A stretch of 64,000 bases of DNA from CBDFKV01 sp965249035 (lineage in GTDB: Bacteria; Pseudomonadota; Gammaproteobacteria; Arenicellales; Poriferihabitantaceae). The notes beneath the pieces are model-generated. The model saw only the letters and a list, made by a program, of their open reading frames with translations. It did no database searches and was not told the DNA's origin. Location: NCBI GenBank assembly GCA_965249035.1, contig CBDFKV010000006.1:1-64000 (forward strand), written 5' to 3'. A program made the translations under genes and the position numbers. Of the stretch, positions 51,691 through 60,950 are shown piece after piece. Position 1 is the stretch's first letter, and each line of letters opens with the position of its first letter.

Positions 51691-53685
51691 CTAAGCTGAG
51701 TCCATCAGCGTTTTCTTTTGCCTGTCAGTCAGCGCATCAGGGATCAAATCGGGGCCAGCATTAAATGCGTGCTCTTGTGCATCCAGGATCGCTTGCCAAA
51801 AGCCTTGCATCGCATCGCTCTTTTTATCTGATTGAATTTGCGCCCAATACTCAAGCAATTGGGGTTCTTCCAGGCCCATCTCGATCCAATATTGCAAATA
51901 GCCTTCAAATAAATCGCCCATGCGCTCGGTTTCCCATGAAGTCGCTTGCCGCCCTTCTTGCTGATTGATGGCCTGCGCCAATTCATAGTGGTGGTTTTTG
52001 AAGTTGGTATCGAGATCGTAATGCTCTTTTAGAATCTCATCGGTAATGGTTTCAGACCATTTGCGATGAAAGCGACATACCCCCACATTATCAGTCAACA
52101 ATTCATACACCATGCGCTCAACATTCTTACGCCCCAAGTCCGCAGGCGTCATGAATTCATTACCGTAATGCACGTAGTATTTGCCCATGATCGGCATCGG
52201 GCTACCCATACCAGGAACCCAATATTGGTTGGGCACCATGCTGCCGGTTTCGCGGTGAGTTAAGAATACTGCACGCTGCAGTGGCTGTGTGTCGGGGTAC
52301 ATTTCGTTGAGTGCATAAGCCGCAACGCGAATCCCTTGTCTAAAAATTGCTGCGCGGTCATCCCATAGTATTGCGTCGGTCACTGCCATCGCGTATTTCG
52401 CGTGAACCATGCTATCGGAGACAATATCAAATTGCTCGTGTTTGCTGGCAAAGTCCATTTGCAGCCGATCCGCGGGTGGAAAACCAAATCGTTTTGGCTC
52501 AATCACGCCATCGGCAGCGCACTCCATGATCCACGCCAACAAGCCGCCCATTTGAATCGCATCAAAGCCCATGGCGTCAATGTGGTCGTTGATTAACTCC
52601 GCAGCACGCTGGTCAAAAATCCCCAGCTGTGGCCCCAGCGCATGATAAGGCTCATAGTCTTTTTTGTATTTACCGTGCATTTTTTTGCATTTCACCAGAC
52701 ACGGCTCACCACAATTTTCAAAACTCTTGGTTTCAATCGTCTCTTCATTGAATTGCTTCAAGAAGTGGTCAGCCACAAAATTCTTGTGCTGCTCCTTACG
52801 CTCGTCGTTAGTCGCGTACAAGCTACGATAATTATGAGTCATCATCCGGTCACGATTGGTGTGGTTATTCACTCCAAACGTGCCGCCGGTATTAAACTCT
52901 GGATGAAACCGATATTTTTGCGTGACGGCCAAGTCGTATTTCGCCACTTTATCGCCGAAGTGATCCATAAAGTAAGCATTGATCACCCGTGGATCATTCA
53001 ACTCCAAGTCGTCCCAGTCGCCACCAAATATGCAGCCGACCAGATTGTGCTTTTGCAGCATTTCACTGCCCAAACCACCACGACCACACCACTCAATGGT
53101 CGGTTTCATCACGCCTTTGTCCACCGTATTTGAGCCAATGCCGCCTTCTCGCGTCTGCTGAGCGGCGGGGCCGACAGCGAATACGCGCACTCGTTTAGGA
53201 TTGTAGGCGTCTTTGTATTGCGCAAATATCGCCTCTTGCAAGGCGAATACGCCGACCACTTCTTCACCATCAGCATTAGGATGGCCTTTCCATGCGCTTT
53301 GATAGTCAAAGGCTTGTAACTCGACCAGCCATTCGCCGTCTTTGTAATTCAAGAGCAGTACGCTGGGCTCAGCACATTGCCCTCGCAGGCACACGTAATT
53401 AACCCCAAAATGGCGCAGGGTATAAGCAGCGCCGCCCAAGGACGAAATATAAAAGCCCTGCCACTGTGGGCTATAGCCAGTGAACACCAGCCGTCGGGCG
53501 CCAGGAATAGACGTACCTGCCAGTAAGCCGCTGCCAAACGTTAGGCTGTCAGCATCTTGTTGGTGACGTTTCCAGCCGTAATCGACCGGGCCAAGAATAC
53601 CTTCACTGGCGTCGATGGGCTTTATTTGCCAATCGGATTTATCGAGCTGAACGATTAACTCGGATTGTTTTAGCTGTTTGCCCAT
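51691..53685 (-). CDS. Aldehyde:ferredoxin oxidoreductase family, tungsten enzyme
   Basis: The 664-residue protein is homologous over its length to AOR-family tungstopterin enzymes: GSGLLAGTSIPGARRLVFTGYSP in the N-terminal domain, CGEPCLVKC as the first three [4Fe-4S] Cys (CX3CX3C, not the usual CX2CX3C) and DNVGVCRF with the fourth Cys. Such enzymes oxidise aldehydes to acids with a low-potential acceptor, usually anaerobically. No ferredoxin or NADH-linked partner subunit, and no tungstate or cofactor gene, is visible nearby. Substrate unknown. Confidence 0.9.
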   Translation of the reverse strand: MGKQLKQSELIVQLDKSDWQIKPIDASEGILGPVDYGWKRHQQDADSLTFGSGLLAGTSIPGARRLVFTGYSPQWQGFYISSLGGAAYTLRHFGVNYVCLRGQCAEPSVLLLNYKDGEWLVELQAFDYQSAWKGHPNADGEEVVGVFALQEAIFAQYKDAYNPKRVRVFAVGPAAQQTREGGIGSNTVDKGVMKPTIEWCGRGGLGSEMLQKHNLVGCIFGGDWDDLELNDPRVINAYFMDHFGDKVAKYDLAVTQKYRFHPEFNTGGTFGVNNHTNRDRMMTHNYRSLYATNDERKEQHKNFVADHFLKQFNEETIETKSFENCGEPCLVKCKKMHGKYKKDYEPYHALGPQLGIFDQRAAELINDHIDAMGFDAIQMGGLLAWIMECAADGVIEPKRFGFPPADRLQMDFASKHEQFDIVSDSMVHAKYAMAVTDAILWDDRAAIFRQGIRVAAYALNEMYPDTQPLQRAVFLTHRETGSMVPNQYWVPGMGSPMPIMGKYYVHYGNEFMTPADLGRKNVERMVYELLTDNVGVCRFHRKWSETITDEILKEHYDLDTNFKNHHYELAQAINQQEGRQATSWETERMGDLFEGYLQYWIEMGLEEPQLLEYWAQIQSDKKSDAMQGFWQAILDAQEHAFNAGPDLIPDALTDRQKKTLMDSA

Positions 53686-53820
53686 AATTTAGTATTCTAT
53701 TTTGAGTTACGATACCCCAATGGTAGCCAAATACAGCGTCGCTGTCAGCCTACCAAAATGGGGTGCGATCAAGGTAAAGGTACCGTAGGTGCTAGACTAG
53801 GAATTGCGCAATAAAGTAGT

Positions 53821-54600
53821 TCATTGCGTGAGTACTGCTAGCGCCAATCGATGTAATTCCACATTGGCGGCAGCAAGAATATGTTGACCGGTGTTAACCG
53901 TAACCGGCTCGCCCCGCCAATCGGTAATCACGCCACCTGCACCCTCAACTACGGGTACTAACGCCATGAAGTCATACGGCTTAAGGCTGCCTTCCAGCAC
54001 CAGTTCGGTAAATCCCGAAGCCAGTAAACCATAGGCCATGCAATCTGCGCCAAATACACCGAATCGACATTCTCGGTCAAGGGCTTGGTAGCGCTGCATT
54101 ACATCGGCATTAAACATTTTCGTAGTGGTGGTAAATATTGACGATTCAGCCAAAGTACGAGTTTGATTAGTGTTCACTACCTCGCCATTAAATCGGGTGG
54201 GTTGACCACTCACGCCAATCCAGCGATCATCCAAGGCAGGCATGTCAATAATGCCGATCACCGGCTTGCCTCGATAGGCCAAAGAAATAAGCGTGCCGAA
54301 TGTCGGTTTACCGGTCGAAAAACTGGTGGTACCATCAATCGGGTCAACCACCCACAACCAGTCTTGTTCAACATTCACTTGGCCACTCTCTTCGCCATAA
54401 AACCCATGCTCTGGGAAGGCGTCGAGAATGACTGATTTAATGGCTGTTTCGGTCTCTCGGTCAGCAATCGTCACCGGCGAGTTATCGCCCTTTTGCTCGA
54501 TAGTTAGTTTCTGTCGAAAATAGCGTAAACTGGTATGACGTGCCATATTCGCAGCTCGAATAGCTGTTTCTAGGTATTCGGAAATGTTGGTGTTTTCCAA
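53821..54600 (-). CDS. hisN: Histidinol-phosphatase, inositol-monophosphatase family
   Basis: The 259-residue Mg-dependent phosphatase has motifs GEESGQV, WVVDPIDGTTSFSTGKPTFG and, near the C-terminus, LKPYDFMALVPVVEGAGGVITDW. The DPIDGT motif with T-S-F matches the HisN type of histidinol-phosphate phosphatase rather than SuhB. No other his genes are nearby, so assignment to histidine synthesis is by sequence only. The start is TTG. Confidence 0.85.
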   Translation of the reverse strand: MENTNISEYLETAIRAANMARHTSLRYFRQKLTIEQKGDNSPVTIADRETETAIKSVILDAFPEHGFYGEESGQVNVEQDWLWVVDPIDGTTSFSTGKPTFGTLISLAYRGKPVIGIIDMPALDDRWIGVSGQPTRFNGEVVNTNQTRTLAESSIFTTTTKMFNADVMQRYQALDRECRFGVFGADCMAYGLLASGFTELVLEGSLKPYDFMALVPVVEGAGGVITDWRGEPVTVNTGQHILAAANVELHRLALAVLTQ

Positions 54601-54726
54601 GATTCTGGGTGGGGTCTTTACGCGGCCACTGATTCTAGCAAATTTAGCCGCACCGCCACGGTAAATCTGTGATTGGTGTACAATACGCGTTCGTAATTGC
54701 AGGGATAAAAGGACTGAGCAACCAGT

Positions 54727-55677
54727 ATGTCAGACATTACATTAGACTCATTAAAATCACTCATCATATTCAAAGTCTTATACGAGAATAAGACCGCTAC
54801 CAAGGCCGCAAAAGAGCTCGGGATCACCCAATCAGCGGTGAGTCGTTCGATCGCTCACTTTGAACACACACTGGGCATTCCGCTATTTCTTCGGATAAAA
54901 AACCGCTTGGTTGCTTCTCCTGAAGGTCGAGAAATGTACGAAGAGATCCTCAGCTTCATGACTAATCTGGACGATCTCAAACACACCATTTTGGCGCTCA
55001 AAGAGTTTGGATCATCACGCATCAGGCTGGCAACGGTACCTGGCTTGGCTTTTAAATTTGGTCCGGAAATGCTCGCTGCCATCATGCGAGACAAGCCTAA
55101 TCTTAGTTTCTATTACGATATTCAATCCAGCAGCCAACTGATTCATTCAATCGAAACCGGCGTCATTGATATCGGTATCATTACTTTGCCCAGCGATACG
55201 CGCCAGTTGCAGGTAACACCGCTATTGAAGGTCAAAGCGGTATGCATCATCCCACGACACAACCCACTGGCAACGCTCGAAGAAATTCATCCCACTGATT
55301 TAGCCAACCAACGGCTGATTTTGTCGAATTATCCACAGGTAGAGCAAGATCGTCTATTGCGCCTACTAACCAAACACAAGGTGCACCTCGCCTCAAGGAT
55401 CAATTCCAGCATCAATGGTATCGGCAGCCTGGTTGCCAATAATGTGGGTGTTTCCATTATTAATCCGATCACCGCAGCCGCTCAGGTTGGACCAGGCCGA
55501 GGACGCTACGTGATCCGCCCTTTTAAACCCGAAATTCAATTTCAATACGCCATCGCCTATAAACGTAATTGGGAAGACAGCGAACTGATCCAGTTAATCA
55601 AAAACCATGTCCCTGAACGTTGGCAAGCGCCCCGCAGTTTTAGGAATACCGCTGGGGACATCAACCGAGCTAGCTGA
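54727..55677 (+). CDS. LysR family transcriptional regulator
   Basis: The 316-residue regulator has an N-terminal winged helix-turn-helix (KSLIIFKVLYENKTATKAAKELGITQSAVSRSIAHFE in outline) and a C-terminal periplasmic-binding-protein-like effector domain (IRLATVPGLAFKFGPEML; IDIGIITLPSD). It is convergent with the GGCT-like gene and divergent from hisN. LysR regulators (for example GcdR) often sit next to glutaryl-CoA dehydrogenase genes, so it may control the downstream catabolic cluster. Confidence 0.92.
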   Translation: MSDITLDSLKSLIIFKVLYENKTATKAAKELGITQSAVSRSIAHFEHTLGIPLFLRIKNRLVASPEGREMYEEILSFMTNLDDLKHTILALKEFGSSRIRLATVPGLAFKFGPEMLAAIMRDKPNLSFYYDIQSSSQLIHSIETGVIDIGIITLPSDTRQLQVTPLLKVKAVCIIPRHNPLATLEEIHPTDLANQRLILSNYPQVEQDRLLRLLTKHKVHLASRINSSINGIGSLVANNVGVSIINPITAAAQVGPGRGRYVIRPFKPEIQFQYAIAYKRNWEDSELIQLIKNHVPERWQAPRSFRNTAGDINRAS

Positions 55678-55679
55678 AT

Positions 55680-56258
55680 TCACTTAAGCGGCAAGCTTTG
55701 CCACCATGCGTCTCGATTTAGTGCTGTGCGGAGCGGTGTCACCACTTGCTGTGGTGCAAAATCAATATAACGCTTGGCTTCCAATAACGACTCCGTGTTA
55801 AGCGTTTGCAAATAAGCGATGGCTGCATCAATTGAGAACCCGCTCCTGGTATCCTCTTCAAAATTAGCCACCAGGTCGGTCCAAACCGCACCGGCGTAAG
55901 TAGTGCCCTGCAACCAATGCTGAATCGACTGGGCTATACTAGGTTGCTTGGCCTGAACTAAGTGGTCACGACTGGTTGCACCGATAAAATGTAGGTCGGT
56001 TCTTTCACGCGCGGCTAGGTCAGCGATTACCTCGTGAATGGAATCCTTACGGCTGTGGATATAACTACTCGCGCACTTGGCTCCGTAGGTTTGGTCAAGC
56101 ACCACCACTAAACTGTGCTTGCGCTTGGGCGAAATTCGCACAAACTCAAGTGGCAGACGTGGTCCCAGCCCTAGATGCCACTCTCCGATCACTGTCGGCG
56201 CAAGATCATCCAAGTCCCACAATAATGACCCCCAACCAATGACGACGAAGGTCGCCAT
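55680..56258 (-). CDS. Gamma-glutamylcyclotransferase-like protein
   Basis: The 192-residue protein starts MATFVVIGWGSLLWDLDDLAP, resembling the YGSLLWNP loop of the GGCT/ChaC-like fold. It has no clear catalytic Glu that I can place with confidence. It is transcribed with glutaryl-CoA dehydrogenase (1 bp between the genes). Family assignment is tentative. Confidence 0.6.
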   Translation of the reverse strand: MATFVVIGWGSLLWDLDDLAPTVIGEWHLGLGPRLPLEFVRISPKRKHSLVVVLDQTYGAKCASSYIHSRKDSIHEVIADLAARERTDLHFIGATSRDHLVQAKQPSIAQSIQHWLQGTTYAGAVWTDLVANFEEDTRSGFSIDAAIAYLQTLNTESLLEAKRYIDFAPQQVVTPLRTALNRDAWWQSLPLK

Positions 56259-57467
56259 CTAGAAAAATGCCTGCAGCCCTGTTTGCGCGCGCCCCAAAAT
56301 TAAGGCATGGACGTCATGCGTGCCTTCATAAGTGTTGACCGTCTCCAAGTTCAGCATATGACGCATCACGGGGAACTCCTCAGAGATACCATTGCCGCCG
56401 TGCATATCTCGCGCTAAGCGAGCAATATCAAGCGCTTTTCCGGCGTTATTGCGTTTAACCAACGATATCATTTCAGGCGCAGCATTGCCTTCATCGAGTA
56501 AGCGACCCACCCGCAGCGAGCCTTGCAAACCGAGTGATATTTCGGTTTGCATATCAGCTAGTTTCTTTTGGAATAACTGAGTTTGCGCTAAAGGCTTGCC
56601 GAACTGTTGCCGATCCAAACCATACTGTCTGGCCGCGTGCCAGCAATCCTCAGCAGCCCCCATCGCGCCCCAGCTGATGCCATAACGGGCGCGGTTCAGA
56701 CAACCAAACGGACCTTTTAATCCTTGCGCGTTGGGTAATAAGGCATCTTCGCCGACTTCAACGTTGTCCATTACCACTTCACCCGTAACCGACGCCCGTA
56801 GCGATAACTTGCCTTCAATTTTGGGGGCACTCAAACCGGGCATGCCTTTTTCAAGCACAAAACCACGAATTTTATTGTCATGCGCTTCCGACTTCGCCCA
56901 GATGACAAAAACATCAGCAATCGGCGAGTTGGATATCCACATTTTTGAGCCGATCAACCGATAACCTGAACCGATCTTAATCGCTCGGGTTTTCATTCCG
57001 CCTGGGTCGGAACCCGCGTCCGGCTCAGTCAAACCAAAACAACCAATTAACTCACCGCTAGCCAAGCCGGGCAAATATTTGGCGCGCTGTTGGTCGGAGC
57101 CATAGGCATGAATCGGATACATCACTAACGAAGATTGCACTGACAACATAGAACGATAACCTGAATCAACCCGCTCAATTTCGCGCGCGATTAAGCCATA
57201 CGCCACATAACCCACACCCGCACCGCCATAGTTCTCAGGGATGGTTGAGCCAAGCAAACCCATCTCACCCATCTCCCTAAAAATTTCCGGGTCGGTGTGT
57301 TCCTGACTAAAGGCCTCTTGCACCCGAGGGGCCAATTTATCCTCTGCATAGGCCCGCGCTGCATCGCGTATCATCCGCTCTTCTTCCGTCAGTTGGTCAT
57401 CCAAACGAAAGGCATCATCCCACTGAAAAGACGCCAGTTCAGGCCCACTGCTATTTGTTTGATTCAT
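56259..57467 (-). CDS. gcdH: Glutaryl-CoA dehydrogenase
   Basis: The 402-residue acyl-CoA dehydrogenase family flavoenzyme converts glutaryl-CoA to crotonyl-CoA in lysine, tryptophan or 5-aminovalerate breakdown. Motifs: CFGLTEPDAGSDPGGMKTRA (FAD/substrate), KMWISNSPIADVFVIWAK, DMHGGNGISEEFPVMRH and the catalytic Glu in ETVNTYEGTHDVHALILGR. The SPIADVFVIWAK segment and the Arg near the N-terminus fit GcdH more than other acyl-CoA dehydrogenases. It lies downstream of the semialdehyde dehydrogenase gene. Confidence 0.9.
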   Translation of the reverse strand: MNQTNSSGPELASFQWDDAFRLDDQLTEEERMIRDAARAYAEDKLAPRVQEAFSQEHTDPEIFREMGEMGLLGSTIPENYGGAGVGYVAYGLIAREIERVDSGYRSMLSVQSSLVMYPIHAYGSDQQRAKYLPGLASGELIGCFGLTEPDAGSDPGGMKTRAIKIGSGYRLIGSKMWISNSPIADVFVIWAKSEAHDNKIRGFVLEKGMPGLSAPKIEGKLSLRASVTGEVVMDNVEVGEDALLPNAQGLKGPFGCLNRARYGISWGAMGAAEDCWHAARQYGLDRQQFGKPLAQTQLFQKKLADMQTEISLGLQGSLRVGRLLDEGNAAPEMISLVKRNNAGKALDIARLARDMHGGNGISEEFPVMRHMLNLETVNTYEGTHDVHALILGRAQTGLQAFF

Positions 57468-57504
57468 GATTAAATAATTACCCTAAGGTACTAAATTGAT
57501 GAGA

Positions 57505-58962
57505 TTAAAGGCCGCCGATACACAGGTATTTCATTTCCAAATAATCTTCGATACCGTATTTTGAGCCTTCACGCCCAATACCGCTCTGCTTAACCCCACC
57601 AAACGGCGCGACCTCGGTAGAAATAATCCCTTCGTTGATACCGACGATACCGTATTCCAAGCCTTCTGCAACTCTCCAGACCCGACTAATATCCCGCGCA
57701 TAAAAATACGCAGCCAAGCCGAACTCAGTGTCATTTGCCATCTGAATCGCTTCTGCTTCGTCGGTAAATCGATAAAGGGGCGCCATTGGCCCAAAGGTTT
57801 CCTCGCGTGAAACCCGCATATCAGTAGTAACATCCGCCAAAATGGTCGGCTCAAAAAAGGTTCCACCCAGGCTGTGTCGCTTACCACCGGTAATGACTCG
57901 CGCACCTTTACTAAGCGCGTCCTCAATATGCGATTCGACTTTTTCAACCGCTGCCATGTTGATCAACGGCCCTTGATTAGTGCTGTCTTCCCGACCATCA
58001 CCGACCACTAGCTGATTAACCGCTGCTGCCAATTTCTCGGCAAAAGCGTCATAGACGCCGTCTTGCACTAGCAGCCTATTTGCACAGACACACGTTTGAC
58101 CGGCATTACGATATTTTGATGCCATCGCTCCGGCAACAGCGGCATCCAAGTCGGCGTCATCAAAGACAATAAATGGTGCATTGCCGCCAAGCTCCATGGA
58201 GGTCTTTTTGACGGTATCGGCACATTGCCGCATCAATAATTTGCCAACCGCAGTCGAGCCGGTAAACGTCACTTTACGCACGATATCATTAGCCGTCATT
58301 TCTCCACCAATGGCCGCTGGCTCTCCAGTGACCACGTTAAATATGCCCTTGGGAATACCCGCGCGCGTTGCTAACTCTGCCAACGCCAATGCCGAATACG
58401 GGGTGGATTCAGCAGGTTTGACCACTACCGGACAGCCAGCCGCTAAGGCTGGGCCCACTTTACGGGTAATCATCGCTGCCGGAAAATTCCAAGGCGTTAT
58501 TGCTGCAACGACACCAATAGGCTCTCTGGTCACTATGATGCGCTTATCTGGTCCGTGTTGAGGAATCGTATCACCATAGATACGCTTGCCTTCTTCGGCA
58601 AACCATTCGATAAAAGACGCTGCGTAAATAATCTCACCGCGAGATTCCAGCATCGGTTTACCTTGCTCGGTTGTCATCAAGGTCGCTAAATCTTCTTGAT
58701 TCTCAAGCATAAGCTCGTACCAGCGCCGCAGAATAGCCGCTCGCTCTTTGGCCGTCTTAGCGCGCCACGCTGGCCAGGCAGTATTCGCTGCTGAAATCGC
58801 ACGCCCGGTCTCATCAGCACCCATACTCGGTACCGTACCTAGAATGTCACCCGTTGCTGGGTTACTTACCTCAAAAGTGGCTTTGCTATCAGCATCTACC
58901 CACTCGCCATCGATATAAGCTTGCTGACGAAATAGGCTGGAATCGGTAAGTACTGGAATCAT
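57505..58962 (-). CDS. gabD: NAD(P)-dependent succinate/glutarate semialdehyde dehydrogenase
   Basis: The 485-residue aldehyde dehydrogenase has ITPWNFPAAMITRKVGPALAAGC, the catalytic Glu in TSMELGGNAPFIVFDDAD and the catalytic Cys in GQTCVCANRLLV. GFEP-type closing region ends in MKYLCIGGL. This combination is typical of GabD/DavD. Next to gcdH, the glutarate-semialdehyde (DavD) role is as likely as the GABA one. I chose ATG at 58962; an in-frame TTG nine bases upstream has poor ribosome-site spacing. Confidence 0.92.
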   Translation of the reverse strand: MIPVLTDSSLFRQQAYIDGEWVDADSKATFEVSNPATGDILGTVPSMGADETGRAISAANTAWPAWRAKTAKERAAILRRWYELMLENQEDLATLMTTEQGKPMLESRGEIIYAASFIEWFAEEGKRIYGDTIPQHGPDKRIIVTREPIGVVAAITPWNFPAAMITRKVGPALAAGCPVVVKPAESTPYSALALAELATRAGIPKGIFNVVTGEPAAIGGEMTANDIVRKVTFTGSTAVGKLLMRQCADTVKKTSMELGGNAPFIVFDDADLDAAVAGAMASKYRNAGQTCVCANRLLVQDGVYDAFAEKLAAAVNQLVVGDGREDSTNQGPLINMAAVEKVESHIEDALSKGARVITGGKRHSLGGTFFEPTILADVTTDMRVSREETFGPMAPLYRFTDEAEAIQMANDTEFGLAAYFYARDISRVWRVAEGLEYGIVGINEGIISTEVAPFGGVKQSGIGREGSKYGIEDYLEMKYLCIGGL

Positions 58963-59117
58963 CGTTATCAATCTCTTTTAGTTTGTGTAGTCTTTAGTTT
59001 GTACGGTAATGCTCACCACACAAAATAGCTAATTATATATTCAAGCTTATCGTCGTAGTCGACAAGCGCAGCAATAGTTTGTCTACGCTCTTAAGTGTGC
59101 TTCGGATATCTTAAAAA

Positions 59118-59936
59118 TCAATCAGCCTGTGCTGCCAACTGTTCGTCAACGACGCGCCGTTGCTCCTGCCGGCGGCTTAACCAAGCAGCCATCAACACCG
59201 CGCAGGCGATCAGTCCCACCAAAATCGTTGATACCGCGTTGATTTCAGGCGTAACACCCAGCCGTACTTGGCTATAGATTTTCATCGGCAAGGTAGTTGC
59301 GCCGGGGCCGGAGACGAAACTCGCGATCACCAAATCATCCAAAGACAAGGTAAATGACAGCAACCAGCCGGAAACAATGGCTGGGGAAATTATCGGCAAG
59401 GTAATGGCAAAAAAAGTCTTAACCGGGGTGCAGCCTAAGTCCAGCGCCGCTTCTTCAATCGAGTCATCGAAGCTGGCGAAACGCGACTGCACCACCACCG
59501 CGACATAACACATAGAAAAGCTGATATGTGCGATCGTAATCGTCATGATACCGCGATCCACCGCCAACGCCACAAACATGAGCAACAAGGACAGCCCGAT
59601 AATGACATCGGGCATGACCATGGGTGCATAAATCATGCCCGAAAATAAGGTGCGCCCACGAAACCGACCAAAGCGCGTCAACGCCAATCCTGCTAATGTG
59701 CCTAAAATGGTGGCAACCGTCGATGAAACCACAGCGATTCGAAAAGTGACCCAAGCCGCATCTTTGATGCCCTGATTATTCATCAACTCGCCGTACCACT
59801 TGGTTGAGAAACCGCCCCAAACCGTCACCAACCGTGACTCGTTAAAGCTATAGATCACCAACAATACTATGGGTAAATAGAGGAACAGTAAGCCCAGGAA
59901 CAACGATAATTTATGAAAGCGGGTGAACGAATTCAT
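59118..59936 (-). CDS. potI: Putrescine ABC transporter permease PotI
   Basis: The 272-residue inner-membrane permease has six membrane segments and the EAA loop SIEEAALDLGCTPVKTFFAITLPI. The N-terminus MNSFTRFHKLSLFLGLLFLYLPIVLLVIYSFNES is typical of PotC/PotI. I chose the start at 59936, which overlaps the potH stop by 4 bp (ATGA-type), rather than an upstream frame that lies inside potH. Last gene of the potFGHI run. Confidence 0.95.
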   Translation of the reverse strand: MNSFTRFHKLSLFLGLLFLYLPIVLLVIYSFNESRLVTVWGGFSTKWYGELMNNQGIKDAAWVTFRIAVVSSTVATILGTLAGLALTRFGRFRGRTLFSGMIYAPMVMPDVIIGLSLLLMFVALAVDRGIMTITIAHISFSMCYVAVVVQSRFASFDDSIEEAALDLGCTPVKTFFAITLPIISPAIVSGWLLSFTLSLDDLVIASFVSGPGATTLPMKIYSQVRLGVTPEINAVSTILVGLIACAVLMAAWLSRRQEQRRVVDEQLAAQAD

Positions 59937-60940
59937 GGCATCGCTTTTTCTTGTGACTTCTGAAACAGCATGATTGGGATGATCAGTATTAATAATAATA
60001 AAACCGCAACCGCTGAGGCCAACGGCCAATCTCGGTTGGCGAAAAACTCCACCCATAAGGTTTTGCCGATCATGATGGTGCTCGACCCCCCTAACAAATC
60101 GGGAATAACAAACTCGCCCACCGCCGGAATAAAGACCAAAAAACAGCCAGCGATAATGCCTGAAATACTAAGCGGCACCGTAATGGTCCAGAACGCTTTG
60201 AACGGTTTGCAACCTAAATCTGCTGCCGCTTCCAGTAAGCTGCCGTCCAGCTTTTCTAGGTTGGCATACAGCGGCAACACCATAAACGGCAGATAGGAGT
60301 AAACAATGCCAATGTAAACTGCCGTATCGGTATTCAGTAAGGTCAATGGCTGGCTGATAACGCCTAGCTTCATCAACAATAAATTGAGTAAGCCTTCTTT
60401 TTTGAGGATGCCGATCCAGGCATAGACTCGAATTAGAAATGACGTCCAGAACGGCAATATAATCAGCATTAACAGCGTCGGTCGCCAATGCGCGGGCGCT
60501 CTAGTCATGCTGTAGGCGATCGGATAGCCGATCAGCAAAGTCAACACCGTTGAAATAAAAGCTATTTTGATGCTATTCAAATACGAGTGGATATACAAAT
60601 CATCGCTGAACAGTAATTGATAGCTCTCGAGGCTGAGTTTGATACTCAAATACATTCCGTCCACCCACTCGATCAGTGGCGTATACGGTGGTATCGCGAT
60701 CGCGATTTCAGAAAAACTGAGCTTGAGCACGATGACAAAAGGTAACAGGAAAAACAGCAGCAACCAGATCAACGGCAGTGCAATCACCAACCCACGGCCT
60801 TGTAGCCCTGTCTTACCTGCGAACCAGGCAATCGCTAGATAAAACCAGCGATAAGGCGCAAACGCCAACAAGCGATGATGCCAACTCGTGCATTGTTGCC
60901 CGGCATTAGCACCGCTTAACAAAGCTGTTTGATTGCGCAT
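59933..60940 (-). CDS. potH: Putrescine ABC transporter permease PotH
   Basis: The 335-residue permease carries an EAA loop (LLEAAADLGCKPFKAFWTITVPL) and the IYSYLPFMVLPLYANLEKLD segment. Membrane helices include LPLIWLLLFFLLPFVIVLKLSF. It forms the channel with PotI. It starts 11 bp after potG stop. Confidence 0.95.
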   Translation of the reverse strand: MRNQTALLSGANAGQQCTSWHHRLLAFAPYRWFYLAIAWFAGKTGLQGRGLVIALPLIWLLLFFLLPFVIVLKLSFSEIAIAIPPYTPLIEWVDGMYLSIKLSLESYQLLFSDDLYIHSYLNSIKIAFISTVLTLLIGYPIAYSMTRAPAHWRPTLLMLIILPFWTSFLIRVYAWIGILKKEGLLNLLLMKLGVISQPLTLLNTDTAVYIGIVYSYLPFMVLPLYANLEKLDGSLLEAAADLGCKPFKAFWTITVPLSISGIIAGCFLVFIPAVGEFVIPDLLGGSSTIMIGKTLWVEFFANRDWPLASAVAVLLLLILIIPIMLFQKSQEKAMP

Positions 60941-60950
60941 CGCTATGGCC

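Noticed and set aside
59044..59066. Hairpin downstream of potI as a terminator
   Set aside because: The stem GCTTGTCG/CGATAAGC is plausible but no T-run follows.
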